From: Pseudomonas sp. CFBP 13711
GTDB lineage: Bacteria > Pseudomonadota > Gammaproteobacteria > Pseudomonadales > Pseudomonadaceae
Direction of reading: 5' to 3'
Length of the DNA stretch: 64,000 bases
NCBI RefSeq assembly: GCF_014842265.1
Contig: NZ_JACYVI010000012.1
Coordinates: 24,582-88,581 of the forward strand
A program made the translations under genes and the position numbers. Below are positions 26,060 to 34,541 of the stretch, piece by piece; the stretch's first letter is position 1; every line of letters begins with the position of its first letter. The notes under the pieces are model-generated. The model was not told where the DNA came from, did not search any database, and saw only the letters and a list, made by a program, of their open reading frames with translations.

Positions 26060-27448
26060 TCAGACCTTCTTCATGGTGATTCCAGCGTTGCTCATCACGA
26101 CTTCAAGTGGCGAGGGATCGTAGGCGTTGTCTCTGATCTTCAGAATAGAAACCTGGCGTTGAAGTTCAGTCCGATGCTGAACGAACTGGACGAGCAGCAG
26201 GTTATCGACCACGCCGGAGACGTCAGGCGCCGGGATGCTCGTTTGATCGTCGAACAACCGATGCGCTTCCCAGGAAGCCATAACCGTGACGCCGCGCGCG
26301 CGAAGCTCGCCGAGCACGGTTTCGAGAACGTCCGGCACCCGACGCTGATCGGTGGCCGCCCGACTCAGGGCATTGAGACTGTCGATGAAGACGCGCTTGA
26401 TCTGCAGCCGCTCCACCCTGTCAAGCAGGTCGTAACACACCCGGTCGATTAGCCCTGCCGATGCCGGTGTCCAGACGACGTGCAGCGCGCCCGATGCCTG
26501 CAGCGCCGTGAAGTCCACGCCCAGAGAACGCGCTTTGGTCATCGCCCGTTGCGGAGATTCATGAAAGCCGAAGTACAGCCCCGGCTCCTGCGCAGAGCAC
26601 TGGCTCAGAAACTGGATGCCCAGAGACGTCTTCCCGGCGCCTGAAGGGCCCATGATCAGCGTCACTGACGACCGGACCAGACCGCCACCGATGTGTGAGT
26701 CCAGCCCGCCAATGCCGCTGCTCAGGAGGGTGTGAGGGTGTTCGGGCATGGCACCGGTTCGGGTGAGCATGCATTCAAGACGCGGGTAAATGGAAATGCC
26801 CTGGTCGTTGATCTCGAATTCATGGGCGCCGGGGATCGCGCCGCTGCCCCGGGTCTTGCGCATTTTGATCCGGCGCACCGTACGGGAGCCGACCATGTCT
26901 TCGCCCATCTCGATCACACCGTCAACCATGGTGTGCTCGGGACTGCCATCGTCGAGTTGCGAGCTGGTGAGAAACAGCACCGTGCAGCCGGCGAAAGCGG
27001 CATGGCCCTGCAGCTCGGAGATGAATTGCTTGGTGTCCAGCGGCGTCTCTGCCTTGGAGCGTGCGTTGAGCAGCCCGTCCAGGATCAGCAGGCTGGAATG
27101 CTGACGACTGATCTCGCGGCGCAGCAACTTGACGACCTCGTCGAGACCGTCGTTCTCCAGCGTGTCGAAGGCGCTGACAAACTGGATGCTCTGGCCCACC
27201 GCCTGGCGATCGAAAAAGCTCAGCGTCGAGAGGAAATGAAACAGCCGGTCGTGAGGCTCGGCCAGCAGTGTGGCGAACAGCACGCGGCCGTTCTGCCGGA
27301 CGTGATTGAACCCCAACTGGTTGGCAAGGATCGTCTTGCCCGACCCCGGGCGTCCCTGAATGATGTATGACGCGCCCGCCACGAGGCCTCCTTTGAGCAG
27401 TGCGTCGAAGCCCTTGATCCCGCTTTCAAGGCGTTTTAGCTGATTCAA
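26060..27448 (-). CDS. KaiC-like double RecA-fold ATPase
   Basis: The 462-residue protein has two KaiC/RAD55-type ATPase domains. Walker A motifs are GRPGSGKT (32-39) and GPSGAGKT (267-274); Walker B-like strands are LLILDGL and RVFIDSL. By eye, the clock protein's catalytic Glu pairs are not kept (LLAEP in the first domain, FHESP in the second), and its Ser431/Thr432 phosphosites align with Ser411/Gly412. No kaiA or kaiB lies nearby; the partner gene is a receiver protein. A signalling ATPase/kinase role is likely, a circadian role unproven. A perfect 7-base-arm palindrome lies 14 bases upstream of the start. Confidence 0.85.
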   Translation of the reverse strand: MNQLKRLESGIKGFDALLKGGLVAGASYIIQGRPGSGKTILANQLGFNHVRQNGRVLFATLLAEPHDRLFHFLSTLSFFDRQAVGQSIQFVSAFDTLENDGLDEVVKLLRREISRQHSSLLILDGLLNARSKAETPLDTKQFISELQGHAAFAGCTVLFLTSSQLDDGSPEHTMVDGVIEMGEDMVGSRTVRRIKMRKTRGSGAIPGAHEFEINDQGISIYPRLECMLTRTGAMPEHPHTLLSSGIGGLDSHIGGGLVRSSVTLIMGPSGAGKTSLGIQFLSQCSAQEPGLYFGFHESPQRAMTKARSLGVDFTALQASGALHVVWTPASAGLIDRVCYDLLDRVERLQIKRVFIDSLNALSRAATDQRRVPDVLETVLGELRARGVTVMASWEAHRLFDDQTSIPAPDVSGVVDNLLLVQFVQHRTELQRQVSILKIRDNAYDPSPLEVVMSNAGITMKKV

Positions 27449-27461
27449 ATCTGCTCCCTCT

Positions 27462-27477
27462 CCTGATGTGCATCAGG
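27462..27477. promoter_or_regulatory. Palindrome CCTGATG-TG-CATCAGG upstream of the KaiC-like gene
   Basis: The arms 27462-27468 and 27471-27477 are perfect complements with a two-base centre, 14 bases before the ATG at 27448. This suits an operator or a leader hairpin near the ribosome-binding site. Confidence 0.5.
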
Positions 27478-27617
27478 CCTGAAAATACGCATTGCCCACG
27501 CGCGAAAGGCAATACAGTGGCGGGTAATCGCGGATCAGTCCAGCCCGTCGCACTGTTGCGGGTGACGGGGCATGCCGGGGCTGCGCCGGGATCCAACTCT
27601 ACCCCCTGATCGGGGAC

Positions 27618-27641
27618 AAAAAAAAGCCCGCTTTCGCGGGC
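27618..27641 (-). terminator. Rho-independent terminator of the manganese catalase operon
   Basis: On the minus strand a GCCCGC-GAAA-GCGGGC hairpin (27626-27641) is followed by eight T residues (27618-27625). It lies 80 bases beyond the stop of the 68-residue gene and ends the catalase transcript before the KaiC-like gene. Confidence 0.9.
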
Positions 27642-27720
27642 AAAATCGATGGAGTCGTAGCGGATCAGGCAGCCCGGCCAGCGGACGCTTCTATTGCATC
27701 TAACTTAGAAGCCACGGGCC

Positions 27721-27927
27721 TTAATGGAGTCTTTCAACCCCTTTTACGGACTTCGGCAACAGTCCGGCTTTGAATTGCTGAACAAACAACGCGGTTCTGA
27801 ATCCACGCCCCAGCGTTGCAGCTTCTGCTTCGAAGCGGGTCACACAGGATGTGAAGTCCAGCTGAGCGTTGTCGTTGAACAACTCGCTGGCTTCATTGGG
27901 CGTCGAATCTTCCAATAACTTGTTCAT
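27721..27927 (-). CDS. Small protein downstream of manganese catalase
   Basis: ATG 27927 has a GGAG ribosome-binding site seven bases upstream and gives 68 residues (MNKLLEDSTPNEASELF...). It has one cysteine and no membrane helix; the C-terminal half is basic. It follows the catalase gene by 76 bases on the same strand, before a shared terminator, so the two are probably cotranscribed. I recognise no family. Confidence 0.65.
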   Translation of the reverse strand: MNKLLEDSTPNEASELFNDNAQLDFTSCVTRFEAEAATLGRGFRTALFVQQFKAGLLPKSVKGVERLH

Positions 27928-28003
27928 CAGAATCTCCATGTCGTATGTGGTCTTGATCACATCGCCGGGAGAGCCGCTACGTATCGGCCCTCCCCTTATC
28001 GCG

Positions 28004-28888
28004 CTACTCAGCTTTACCCTGAGCCAGACCCGAACCAAGGTCGGCGCCGGTCATCGGGTCCGCTTCCAGATCAGACTTCAGACGCTCCTTCATCATCGTC
28101 AGGGTGACCGAGTCGTCCTCGCTCAACGTGACCGAAGCGGTACCGTCACCACCATCGACTGCCGGCTTTGGATTCTCGACGTATTCGAAATCTGCGTCGC
28201 TGTTCCACGGGCCACGTACGTTCGGCTCGCCGTTGGACATGCTGAAGTAAGTGCGGGAGAACTCCGGCATGCCTGGCAACTTGCCTTGCGGGAAGTTCGG
28301 CTGAATCGAGTGCAGCGCTTTCTCGAAGGAGATCTGATGCGCGATTTCGCGGGTCATCAGGAAGCCCAGGGCGTCCTTGATGCCTGGATCGGTGGTCACG
28401 TTCATCAGGCGCTCGTAGACGATCTTCGCACGTGCTTCAGCAGCGATGTTCGAACGGAAGTCCGCCGTCGGTTCACCAATGGTGTCGATGTAGGCTGCGG
28501 TCCATGGCACACCGGCCGAGTTGACCAGCGGAGCACCACCGCCGTACAGCAGGCTGGTGATGTGCGAGTCATTGCCGGCGCCGTTGATGTCACGGTACAG
28601 CTCGCCCTCGGCTTGCACGCCTTCGGCGAGTTTGCCTTTGGCGCCCTTGTTGAGCATCACGATGATCGAGCCAATGATTTCAAGGTGGCTCAGTTCCTCG
28701 GTGGCGATGTCCAGCAACAGATCCTTGCGACCTGGATCTTCCTCAGCCAACGCTTGGGTGAAATAACGAGTGGCCGCAGCCAACTCGCCCTGGGCGCCGC
28801 CGAACTGCTCCAGCAGCAAGTTGGCCAGGCCCGGATTAGGCTCGGCGACGCGAACCGTGTATTGAAGACGTTTATTGTGCAGGAACAT
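28004..28888 (-). CDS. Manganese (non-haem) catalase
   Basis: This ferritin-like enzyme breaks down hydrogen peroxide with a dimanganese centre. The 294-residue sequence has the ligand helices of the family: Glu in QFGGAQGELAAATRYF, ATEELSHLEIIG, and later Glu/His ligands in NIAAEARAKIVYERL and TREIAHQISFEKAL. The C-terminus carries a catalase tail (NGEPNVRGPWN). The ATG has a GGAG ribosome-binding site. It forms a short operon with the 68-residue gene. Confidence 0.94.
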   Translation of the reverse strand: MFLHNKRLQYTVRVAEPNPGLANLLLEQFGGAQGELAAATRYFTQALAEEDPGRKDLLLDIATEELSHLEIIGSIIVMLNKGAKGKLAEGVQAEGELYRDINGAGNDSHITSLLYGGGAPLVNSAGVPWTAAYIDTIGEPTADFRSNIAAEARAKIVYERLMNVTTDPGIKDALGFLMTREIAHQISFEKALHSIQPNFPQGKLPGMPEFSRTYFSMSNGEPNVRGPWNSDADFEYVENPKPAVDGGDGTASVTLSEDDSVTLTMMKERLKSDLEADPMTGADLGSGLAQGKAE

Positions 28889-29239
28889 AGTCTTACTCCC
28901 TTCTCAGGCTAATTTCGTATCAGGGTTTTTAACGACAAGTTCAGCTTTCTATTGCGGTGATCTGTCAACTAAGCAGACCGCACAGATATAAAGAGACATC
29001 GCTGAAGATGTAATTCAGGAAAGCGGAAATAGACCCGACCAATGGTTTCGCGCTGAAAGTTTATAACGGTTGATAATGTGCCGACGGGCGGTTTCTCATT
29101 TCATTCGAGCTCAGATAACTACTGAAAGGCGACCACAATAGGTCTAGATCGGCGGGGCGTCACAAGGATCGACGGCATTGCGCCGTCGATCTCCCTGAAT
29201 TGTTCTAGCGAGGCCCGTTGGTGACCCGCGCAGGTTGTT
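28889..29239. other. Non-coding gap upstream of the catalase gene
   Basis: These 351 bases separate the PAAR gene (whose 3' end faces this gap) from the catalase start. They contain the catalase ribosome-binding site and presumably its promoter. They also hold one strong stem-loop near 29167. No gene was found, and the composition is fairly AT-rich. Confidence 0.6.
29167..29191 (-). terminator. Strong stem-loop downstream of the PAAR gene
   Basis: A perfect 10-base stem GATCGACGGC/GCCGTCGATC with a five-base loop lies 49 bases after the PAAR stop. It lacks a clear T run, so it could be a terminator aided by other factors or a 3'-end stabilising hairpin. Confidence 0.55.
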
Positions 29240-29503
29240 TCAGCTGGTAACGGCACCCTTTGGGCCACTGGCGATAAGCGCCGCACCACAGGCGGTTTTC
29301 ATGCCGTCTAATGCGACGGGAATTCCGTCGACTGTGTAAGTGCTGCTCCCTTCGGCGATGGGGAAAATGCCTTTGCATAATGGGCAACTGACGTTGTGTC
29401 CCACCCCGGCGATGGGCTTGCCGTTCAGGTCGGTCTGCGGAATGGCCTGAAGCACGACGCCGCCGTGAGTGGTGAGGTCGCCTAGGCAGATGATGTCTTT
29501 CAT
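29240..29503 (-). CDS. PAAR-domain type VI secretion spike-tip protein
   Basis: PAAR proteins form the sharp tip on a VgrG trimer. The 87-residue sequence is a single PAAR domain: LGDLTTHGGVVLQAI, GHNVSCPLC, and TACGAALIASGP with conserved His and Cys residues able to bind the tip metal. There is no toxin extension. It lies downstream of the VgrG-lipase and lipoprotein genes on the same strand, so it is probably the dedicated tip of that VgrG. Confidence 0.92.
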   Translation of the reverse strand: MKDIICLGDLTTHGGVVLQAIPQTDLNGKPIAGVGHNVSCPLCKGIFPIAEGSSTYTVDGIPVALDGMKTACGAALIASGPKGAVTS

Positions 29504-29723
29504 GTTTTGAGGCTCGTTGTTGGTTTTAGTGATTGATGCTTTGATTGCGGTGATTCTGGATTTAGTTGTTTGGCTCTACCCGTCGTATTTCTGTCGCTAT
29601 TAAGTTTAGAGAAATGACTTACTGACGAGTGGGCTGTATCGGGCGATAGTTGTTGCACTGGCCTGAGCTGCTCGTGGAGTTGCAACTAAGAACGCGTCTG
29701 GAACTTTGAATGCCGATACAGTA

Positions 29724-30362
29724 TTACCAACTTCCATAAGGGATGCCGTGTTGATCTATCCAGGCTTGTGCCGCTGGATTGGGTGCACGGTAAAACAGCC
29801 CTTTTCCGTCCTGGTTGGGGCCAAGCGGCTCGACTTTAGCTTGATAGCGGCCCACTTCTTTGAAGCTCAGGCAAGATCCGCCTAGCCAAACTTTTACAAT
29901 CCCGCCGGGTGCCATGCCGAGTGTGATCGTCTCTCGATAGTCTGTTTTCCATTGCTGATTCCACTGGCAGAGAACACGCTCCGGTCTAACCATCTCTTCA
30001 CGGACCCACTGCGGTATCCGGATACTGATTTTGTAAGCTTGAGGCTCTACGAGTGATTGCCAACGCAGAAGGAGTTGGTCTGGTAAGTCGACGTTACTTA
30101 TGGGTTTCCCGCCAGATGTGCCCTTGTGCCAACCCTCGGGCTTACGCGTGTAACCGGCGACGCCGGCATGCACGTTGAAAAAAACGTATCCCCGCTGATC
30201 GAGCACATCGACGCTTTCCACCCACACTTCCATATGCCTCGGCGCGGCTAAGCCTACATACCACGCCGGATAAGGCAGCTTGACAGGTGGAGGCACTGAG
30301 CCTCCCTTTGCACAAGCACTCAGGCTGATTAGCAATCCCGCTGCAAACACCAGACGTCTCAT
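29724..30362 (-). CDS. DUF2931 lipoprotein, probable immunity protein to the VgrG-linked lipase
   Basis: The 212-residue protein has a lipoprotein signal (LLISLSAC, cysteine 17) and a DUF2931-type body (LPYPAWYVGLAAPRHMEVWVE). Its start overlaps the vgrG stop in an ATGA junction, so both are made together. Tle1-type phospholipases act in the periplasm and are neutralised by envelope-located immunity proteins, which fits a lipoprotein at this place. Function is inferred from context. Confidence 0.8.
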   Translation of the reverse strand: MRRLVFAAGLLISLSACAKGGSVPPPVKLPYPAWYVGLAAPRHMEVWVESVDVLDQRGYVFFNVHAGVAGYTRKPEGWHKGTSGGKPISNVDLPDQLLLRWQSLVEPQAYKISIRIPQWVREEMVRPERVLCQWNQQWKTDYRETITLGMAPGGIVKVWLGGSCLSFKEVGRYQAKVEPLGPNQDGKGLFYRAPNPAAQAWIDQHGIPYGSW

Positions 30363-33300
30363 TCTGGATAGCCTGGTTGCGGACGGTTGAGATGCACATT
30401 CCTACGATTCAGCGGTGCTGGCTTGCTAAGTAAGAAGAGGCCTAGTGGAGTCCAGTGCGCGGACAGGTGGATGTACCGCGCTCGTAGCAACGCCTCTTCC
30501 TCAGATTCAAGTCGTACCAGCCGGTCCGTCATCACCCGCTGCAAAATTCGCTTGGCGATAGGCAGGAGCTCATCCGGTAACTTGAAGCGTTTATCCGTCT
30601 CGGTAATAACGTCGAATGGCACCCCATGACGCACGCCCATCTCACGCATGACACGCAATGCAATGAGGCTCAGTTCGCCATGCACCGGGCGTTCGAGTAG
30701 CACTGTTATCCAGTAGTCCTGTAGGACAGGCTCGGCTTTGCCGCGAGGGTTAGTTGCTGCAGGCCACGCCTTGACCGTAATAAGGCCCTCGCGGGCGACG
30801 CCTGATTCGCGTAATACTTTGGCGTCCGCCTCGGCAAGGCCCCACGCGGTATGGGATTCAACCCTTTGGCCGGTCGGAACGCTGGCCTTGCGGGGTCGTG
30901 TCATCCACAACTTTTCTCGCGCGCGTGGGGGATAACCCCCACCAACATCGGAGTGAGCGCCCGGCAGGCCTATCTGAAGGTGCGTGTGGTGCACTTGATT
31001 AAGAGAAAAGTCGGCGCGGTACTCGTCGAGCGCCTGAAGCTGGATAACCTGCCGCGCGCAGTCGGGTGGCAGGTAGAGATTAACGCCACGATTGATGTCA
31101 TCGCCGGGACTAAAGTCGCCGCGCCAAGGCGTTGAGATGGCCGCGACCGTATCGAACAGACCGACGAAATTGATGCACACATCAGCGGCCGAATCGAAGC
31201 TTCTCAGCAGCCCCGCCAGGCCACCCCGAAGCAGTTCGTTGAATAGCCCGCGACCTGGTTTAAGGACTTCATTAGCGCAATGCCGTGCAGCGGCAGCGCC
31301 ACGGCTGAAGCCAAAAATGTCGAATTCGATACTATGGATAACAATGCCGGGATTAGTTTCGTGGAAACTACTCAATTGCTTTGCAACCAGATCGGGAACC
31401 TGCTTTACCCTCGCTACTACGCCAGTTTCGCCTTGGCCAAGGCCCTGCCCGATCAAGATGGCATCCTTGCCACCGCTGCGGGTGCCTATACCGTCTACGT
31501 ACGCCTTGATGTACGCGGTTTTGGCTTTAGCCGAAATACCATCCACCGCGTTGTCCGGGTACAGCTGATACAAATACGCCACATTACTCGGCGCATTCCC
31601 GTAACTGTTATTCGGCGCGCTGTTAAACGCGCTGCCGTCAAACTCCCCAAACCCATACTGCTTGCACGTCGCCGCAATACTCTCCAGCTCTTCACGGCTG
31701 AAACTGTCCAGATCCGATTGTCGGCATTGTGCGGTCGCCGCCGCATTACTCTGATTATTCCCCGTCCCATCAAAGAACAGCCCGATGCGCAGGGTGATGC
31801 CATCGGTGATTTTCTCTTCCTCTTCTTCCTCCTCAAGTGGCTCGGGCTGTTCAACCGGCGCAGCATTTTTAATCATGCTCCGTTCGTAGTGAATGTTGCC
31901 GCCGCTGAAGCTGGGCCAGAACTCGTGCAGTTCAGGCGGGATATCCAACAGTGGTGGCAAGGCCGGAAGTTCAACCTCCTGCGCGGCTTTCGGTCTGAAG
32001 TCGAAGTGCGCGGCTTTGATGAGATAGTCGCCCGCGGTGCCGGACTCGATGCTGCACCGCTCAATGGCGAGGTAGCTGCCGCCAGCATTGAGGACGATCC
32101 GCTTCTTCGCCGTGATGTGAATTTCATCTTCGGTGCTGGTGATGTTTATGCCCTGCCGAGCCAGCAGTTCCAGACGATCGTTTTGCGCCTGGATGCTCAC
32201 CGGGCCTTCGTTGGAAATCAGCTTGAGGCCGATCTTGCGAACGAACAGGCTCAGGCCCTGGCCGATACCCATGAACATTTTTTTGACCACGCTGATATCG
32301 GCGTGGCCGCCAGCGTTGAGCATCAGGTTGTCTTGCGCGGCGAGTTGCAGGTGCTTGCCGCTGGTCAGGGCAATGCCGTCCGGAGCGCTGAGCAGCAACA
32401 CCAAGGATTTGAGCGCGTCCAGATCCTGTTTGAGCAGATCGAGTTGAGCTAGGACGTCTGCTGTGTCTGCCTGGCTAAGGGCGGCATCCGCCGAGATCTT
32501 TTCCATCTGATCGCCGGCATTTTGCAAGCGACCCACTGCAGCACTCATGTCGAGCTGTTTACCCTGCGCTTTGGTCTGCCCATCCGCACTGATAAACACC
32601 CCACGCCCCGCCCGAATCGCGCCCCAGCCATCGGTGCGCAATTCAAAGCCTTCGCCGCGCTTATCCTTCTCGCTGTCGACCAGATGCCCAAGGTTCAGCT
32701 GGCTCTTGCCGCTGTGCTCGGTGCTGAGTTTGATGTGTTCCTTGCCGCGATCGTCTTCCATGCGCAGCTTGTTGTTCGCCGGGGTGCGCAGCACGTTGCG
32801 TTTGTAATCGCTGCGCAGCAGCGTCACATGGTCGGGATGGCGACTGTCATGAAGCGCGTGAGCGATATAGGGTCGATCCGGGTCGCCCTGCTCAAAGGCA
32901 ATAGCCACTTCGGTCCCGCAGATCAGCGGCAGGTGCAGGCCGTGGGTATCCCCCGCGTAAGGCCGAGCCAACCTGAGCCAGAGACTTTCCTCACCCAACT
33001 TCCAGCTGTCGCGGTCAAACAAAAAGCTGACCTTGTAGCGGCCTTCGCTGTCGATGTGGCTATACGGATCGTTGGCCAGCGAACTGGTCACGCGCGCCGG
33101 AACAGTGCCCGCTATCTCAGGTTTGGCCAGCAGCGGCGGCCGAAAACACACACTTTCCGAATACGGAATCGCCTCAAAACTCAGCTCAAAACTGCGATCC
33201 CGCGCAGCGCGCAGCTTCAGTCGTGTAATCACCGCCCCCGGTTCAAACGCCTGAGGCGCCCCACCGGAAATCGCCAGCACCTGCGCCAATCCCAACGAAG

Positions 33301-34291
33301 CACTGCTGCTTATACCGCTCAGGCGCGTCTGATCATTCAGATACCGCTCATGCCGCAACCGGGCATAAAAAAACCCGCTTTCCCCGAGCAGATCCTCGTC
33401 CTGATCCAGTTTGTCGCCCAATACCCGGTACGGCTCCGCATAGTGATACGCCTCGCCATAAGTCGTCGCATCACCACGCGTCTGGTCCACATCCCCATCC
33501 AGCCACGCACTGGCATCCCGATGGTGATAAGCACGAAAGTGAACGCTCTGCTCCACAACCCCATGACTGACCTGCAGCCCCCAAACCCCATCCTGGCCGC
33601 TGCTGCCCAACCCGGACTGCGGCCGAAACGGCAAGCTCACCCGCGGCCGAACGTAATGCCGCTGGTCATCATGAAACTCAACGACCGCAATACCCAATCG
33701 CTCATCGTTGGTGAAGCGATACCAGATCCCCACCTCCGCCAACAGCCGCGAAATAAACGCCAGATCACTCTCACCGTACTGCATCACCTGCTCACGCGTC
33801 GGATAGTCCCGCACCAGCGTGAACAGAAAATCCTGCCCCTCAAAGTCATGCCGCGACCGCAAGATACTCTCGACAATCTCCGGCACCGACTGATGCTGAT
33901 AAATCCGGAACTGCCGCCCTCGACCCAGCAACGCCAGGCGCGGCTGCAAAGTAATCTCGTATCTGGCTTCGTCAGCAGAACAGGAAAGCCGCTTGAAACC
34001 CGTCACTACACCATGCAGCGTTCGCAACGGTTCAACGGACGGGACCGGCAAACCACAAACCGCCACTGGCAACGTATGCGCCGCCGCATGCAGACTGAAC
34101 TGCGCGTCCCGCCCCAACACACGTTCAGCCCCGATGTCCTGCTCAACCGAAGTAAATTCCACGCGATACACAAACGGCTGACTCAGCCGCTCCTCGCCCT
34201 CAAACGCAAGTACATCGAGCGCTACAGGAAAGCGATGAACAACAAGCTTATGGCGACTGTGATCGAAGAAAGGTGGCAATACGGTGATCAT
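30359..34291 (-). CDS. vgrG: VgrG spike fused to a DUF2235 (Tle1-type) phospholipase
   Basis: This 1310-residue 'evolved' VgrG is a type VI secretion spike carrying its own toxin. Residues 1 to about 500 are the VgrG core (gp27-like, then the OB-fold gp5-like part, e.g. LPLICGTEVAIAFEQGDPDR). A DUF2345 extension covers about 640-790, and an acidic linker of Glu residues near 820 leads into the DUF2235 hydrolase from about 830 (RIGLFFDGTGNN). The nucleophile elbow GFSRGAAAAR gives Ser996; Asp1047 (GLFDTV) and His1113 (PGAHSDVGGGY) are probable triad members. It is coupled to a lipoprotein gene and followed by PAAR. No structural T6SS genes lie in the window, so this is an orphan effector island. 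Confidence 0.92.
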   Translation of the reverse strand: MITVLPPFFDHSRHKLVVHRFPVALDVLAFEGEERLSQPFVYRVEFTSVEQDIGAERVLGRDAQFSLHAAAHTLPVAVCGLPVPSVEPLRTLHGVVTGFKRLSCSADEARYEITLQPRLALLGRGRQFRIYQHQSVPEIVESILRSRHDFEGQDFLFTLVRDYPTREQVMQYGESDLAFISRLLAEVGIWYRFTNDERLGIAVVEFHDDQRHYVRPRVSLPFRPQSGLGSSGQDGVWGLQVSHGVVEQSVHFRAYHHRDASAWLDGDVDQTRGDATTYGEAYHYAEPYRVLGDKLDQDEDLLGESGFFYARLRHERYLNDQTRLSGISSSASLGLAQVLAISGGAPQAFEPGAVITRLKLRAARDRSFELSFEAIPYSESVCFRPPLLAKPEIAGTVPARVTSSLANDPYSHIDSEGRYKVSFLFDRDSWKLGEESLWLRLARPYAGDTHGLHLPLICGTEVAIAFEQGDPDRPYIAHALHDSRHPDHVTLLRSDYKRNVLRTPANNKLRMEDDRGKEHIKLSTEHSGKSQLNLGHLVDSEKDKRGEGFELRTDGWGAIRAGRGVFISADGQTKAQGKQLDMSAAVGRLQNAGDQMEKISADAALSQADTADVLAQLDLLKQDLDALKSLVLLLSAPDGIALTSGKHLQLAAQDNLMLNAGGHADISVVKKMFMGIGQGLSLFVRKIGLKLISNEGPVSIQAQNDRLELLARQGINITSTEDEIHITAKKRIVLNAGGSYLAIERCSIESGTAGDYLIKAAHFDFRPKAAQEVELPALPPLLDIPPELHEFWPSFSGGNIHYERSMIKNAAPVEQPEPLEEEEEEEKITDGITLRIGLFFDGTGNNQSNAAATAQCRQSDLDSFSREELESIAATCKQYGFGEFDGSAFNSAPNNSYGNAPSNVAYLYQLYPDNAVDGISAKAKTAYIKAYVDGIGTRSGGKDAILIGQGLGQGETGVVARVKQVPDLVAKQLSSFHETNPGIVIHSIEFDIFGFSRGAAAARHCANEVLKPGRGLFNELLRGGLAGLLRSFDSAADVCINFVGLFDTVAAISTPWRGDFSPGDDINRGVNLYLPPDCARQVIQLQALDEYRADFSLNQVHHTHLQIGLPGAHSDVGGGYPPRAREKLWMTRPRKASVPTGQRVESHTAWGLAEADAKVLRESGVAREGLITVKAWPAATNPRGKAEPVLQDYWITVLLERPVHGELSLIALRVMREMGVRHGVPFDVITETDKRFKLPDELLPIAKRILQRVMTDRLVRLESEEEALLRARYIHLSAHWTPLGLFLLSKPAPLNRRNVHLNRPQPGYPE

Positions 34292-34541
34292 GAATGAGCG
34301 TCCCTGGCAGGATTAAGCGCCCCTGACCGGTCTGCAGAAAACCGGATCAACTCGTCCATGAGAGAGGGCTGAAGCGGGCGAAGATGAGGCATTTCAAAGT
34401 GTGACTCCAGAGGGGGAGACACGAAGGAGACGGTTCCAGCGGCATTTACGGAGTAATCCTACAAACCGCAAATCGACAGCAAACCCAGGCCGCCATTCTC
34501 TGGCACAATCCCCTCTTTTTTCGAGCAGGACAGGCCAGAAC

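Noticed and set aside
26060..27448. Circadian clock locus
   Set aside because: Only a KaiC-like protein is present, without KaiA or KaiB and with altered catalytic and phosphorylation positions.
29500..29685. 61-codon minus-strand frame overlapping the PAAR start by four bases
   Set aside because: The ATGA overlap is suggestive, but the sequence is AT-rich low-complexity (Ser, Gln, Lys, Thr) with no ribosome-binding site or family.
32522..34297. 591-codon plus-strand frame opposite vgrG
   Set aside because: Antisense shadow of the VgrG core; no domain or ribosome-binding site.
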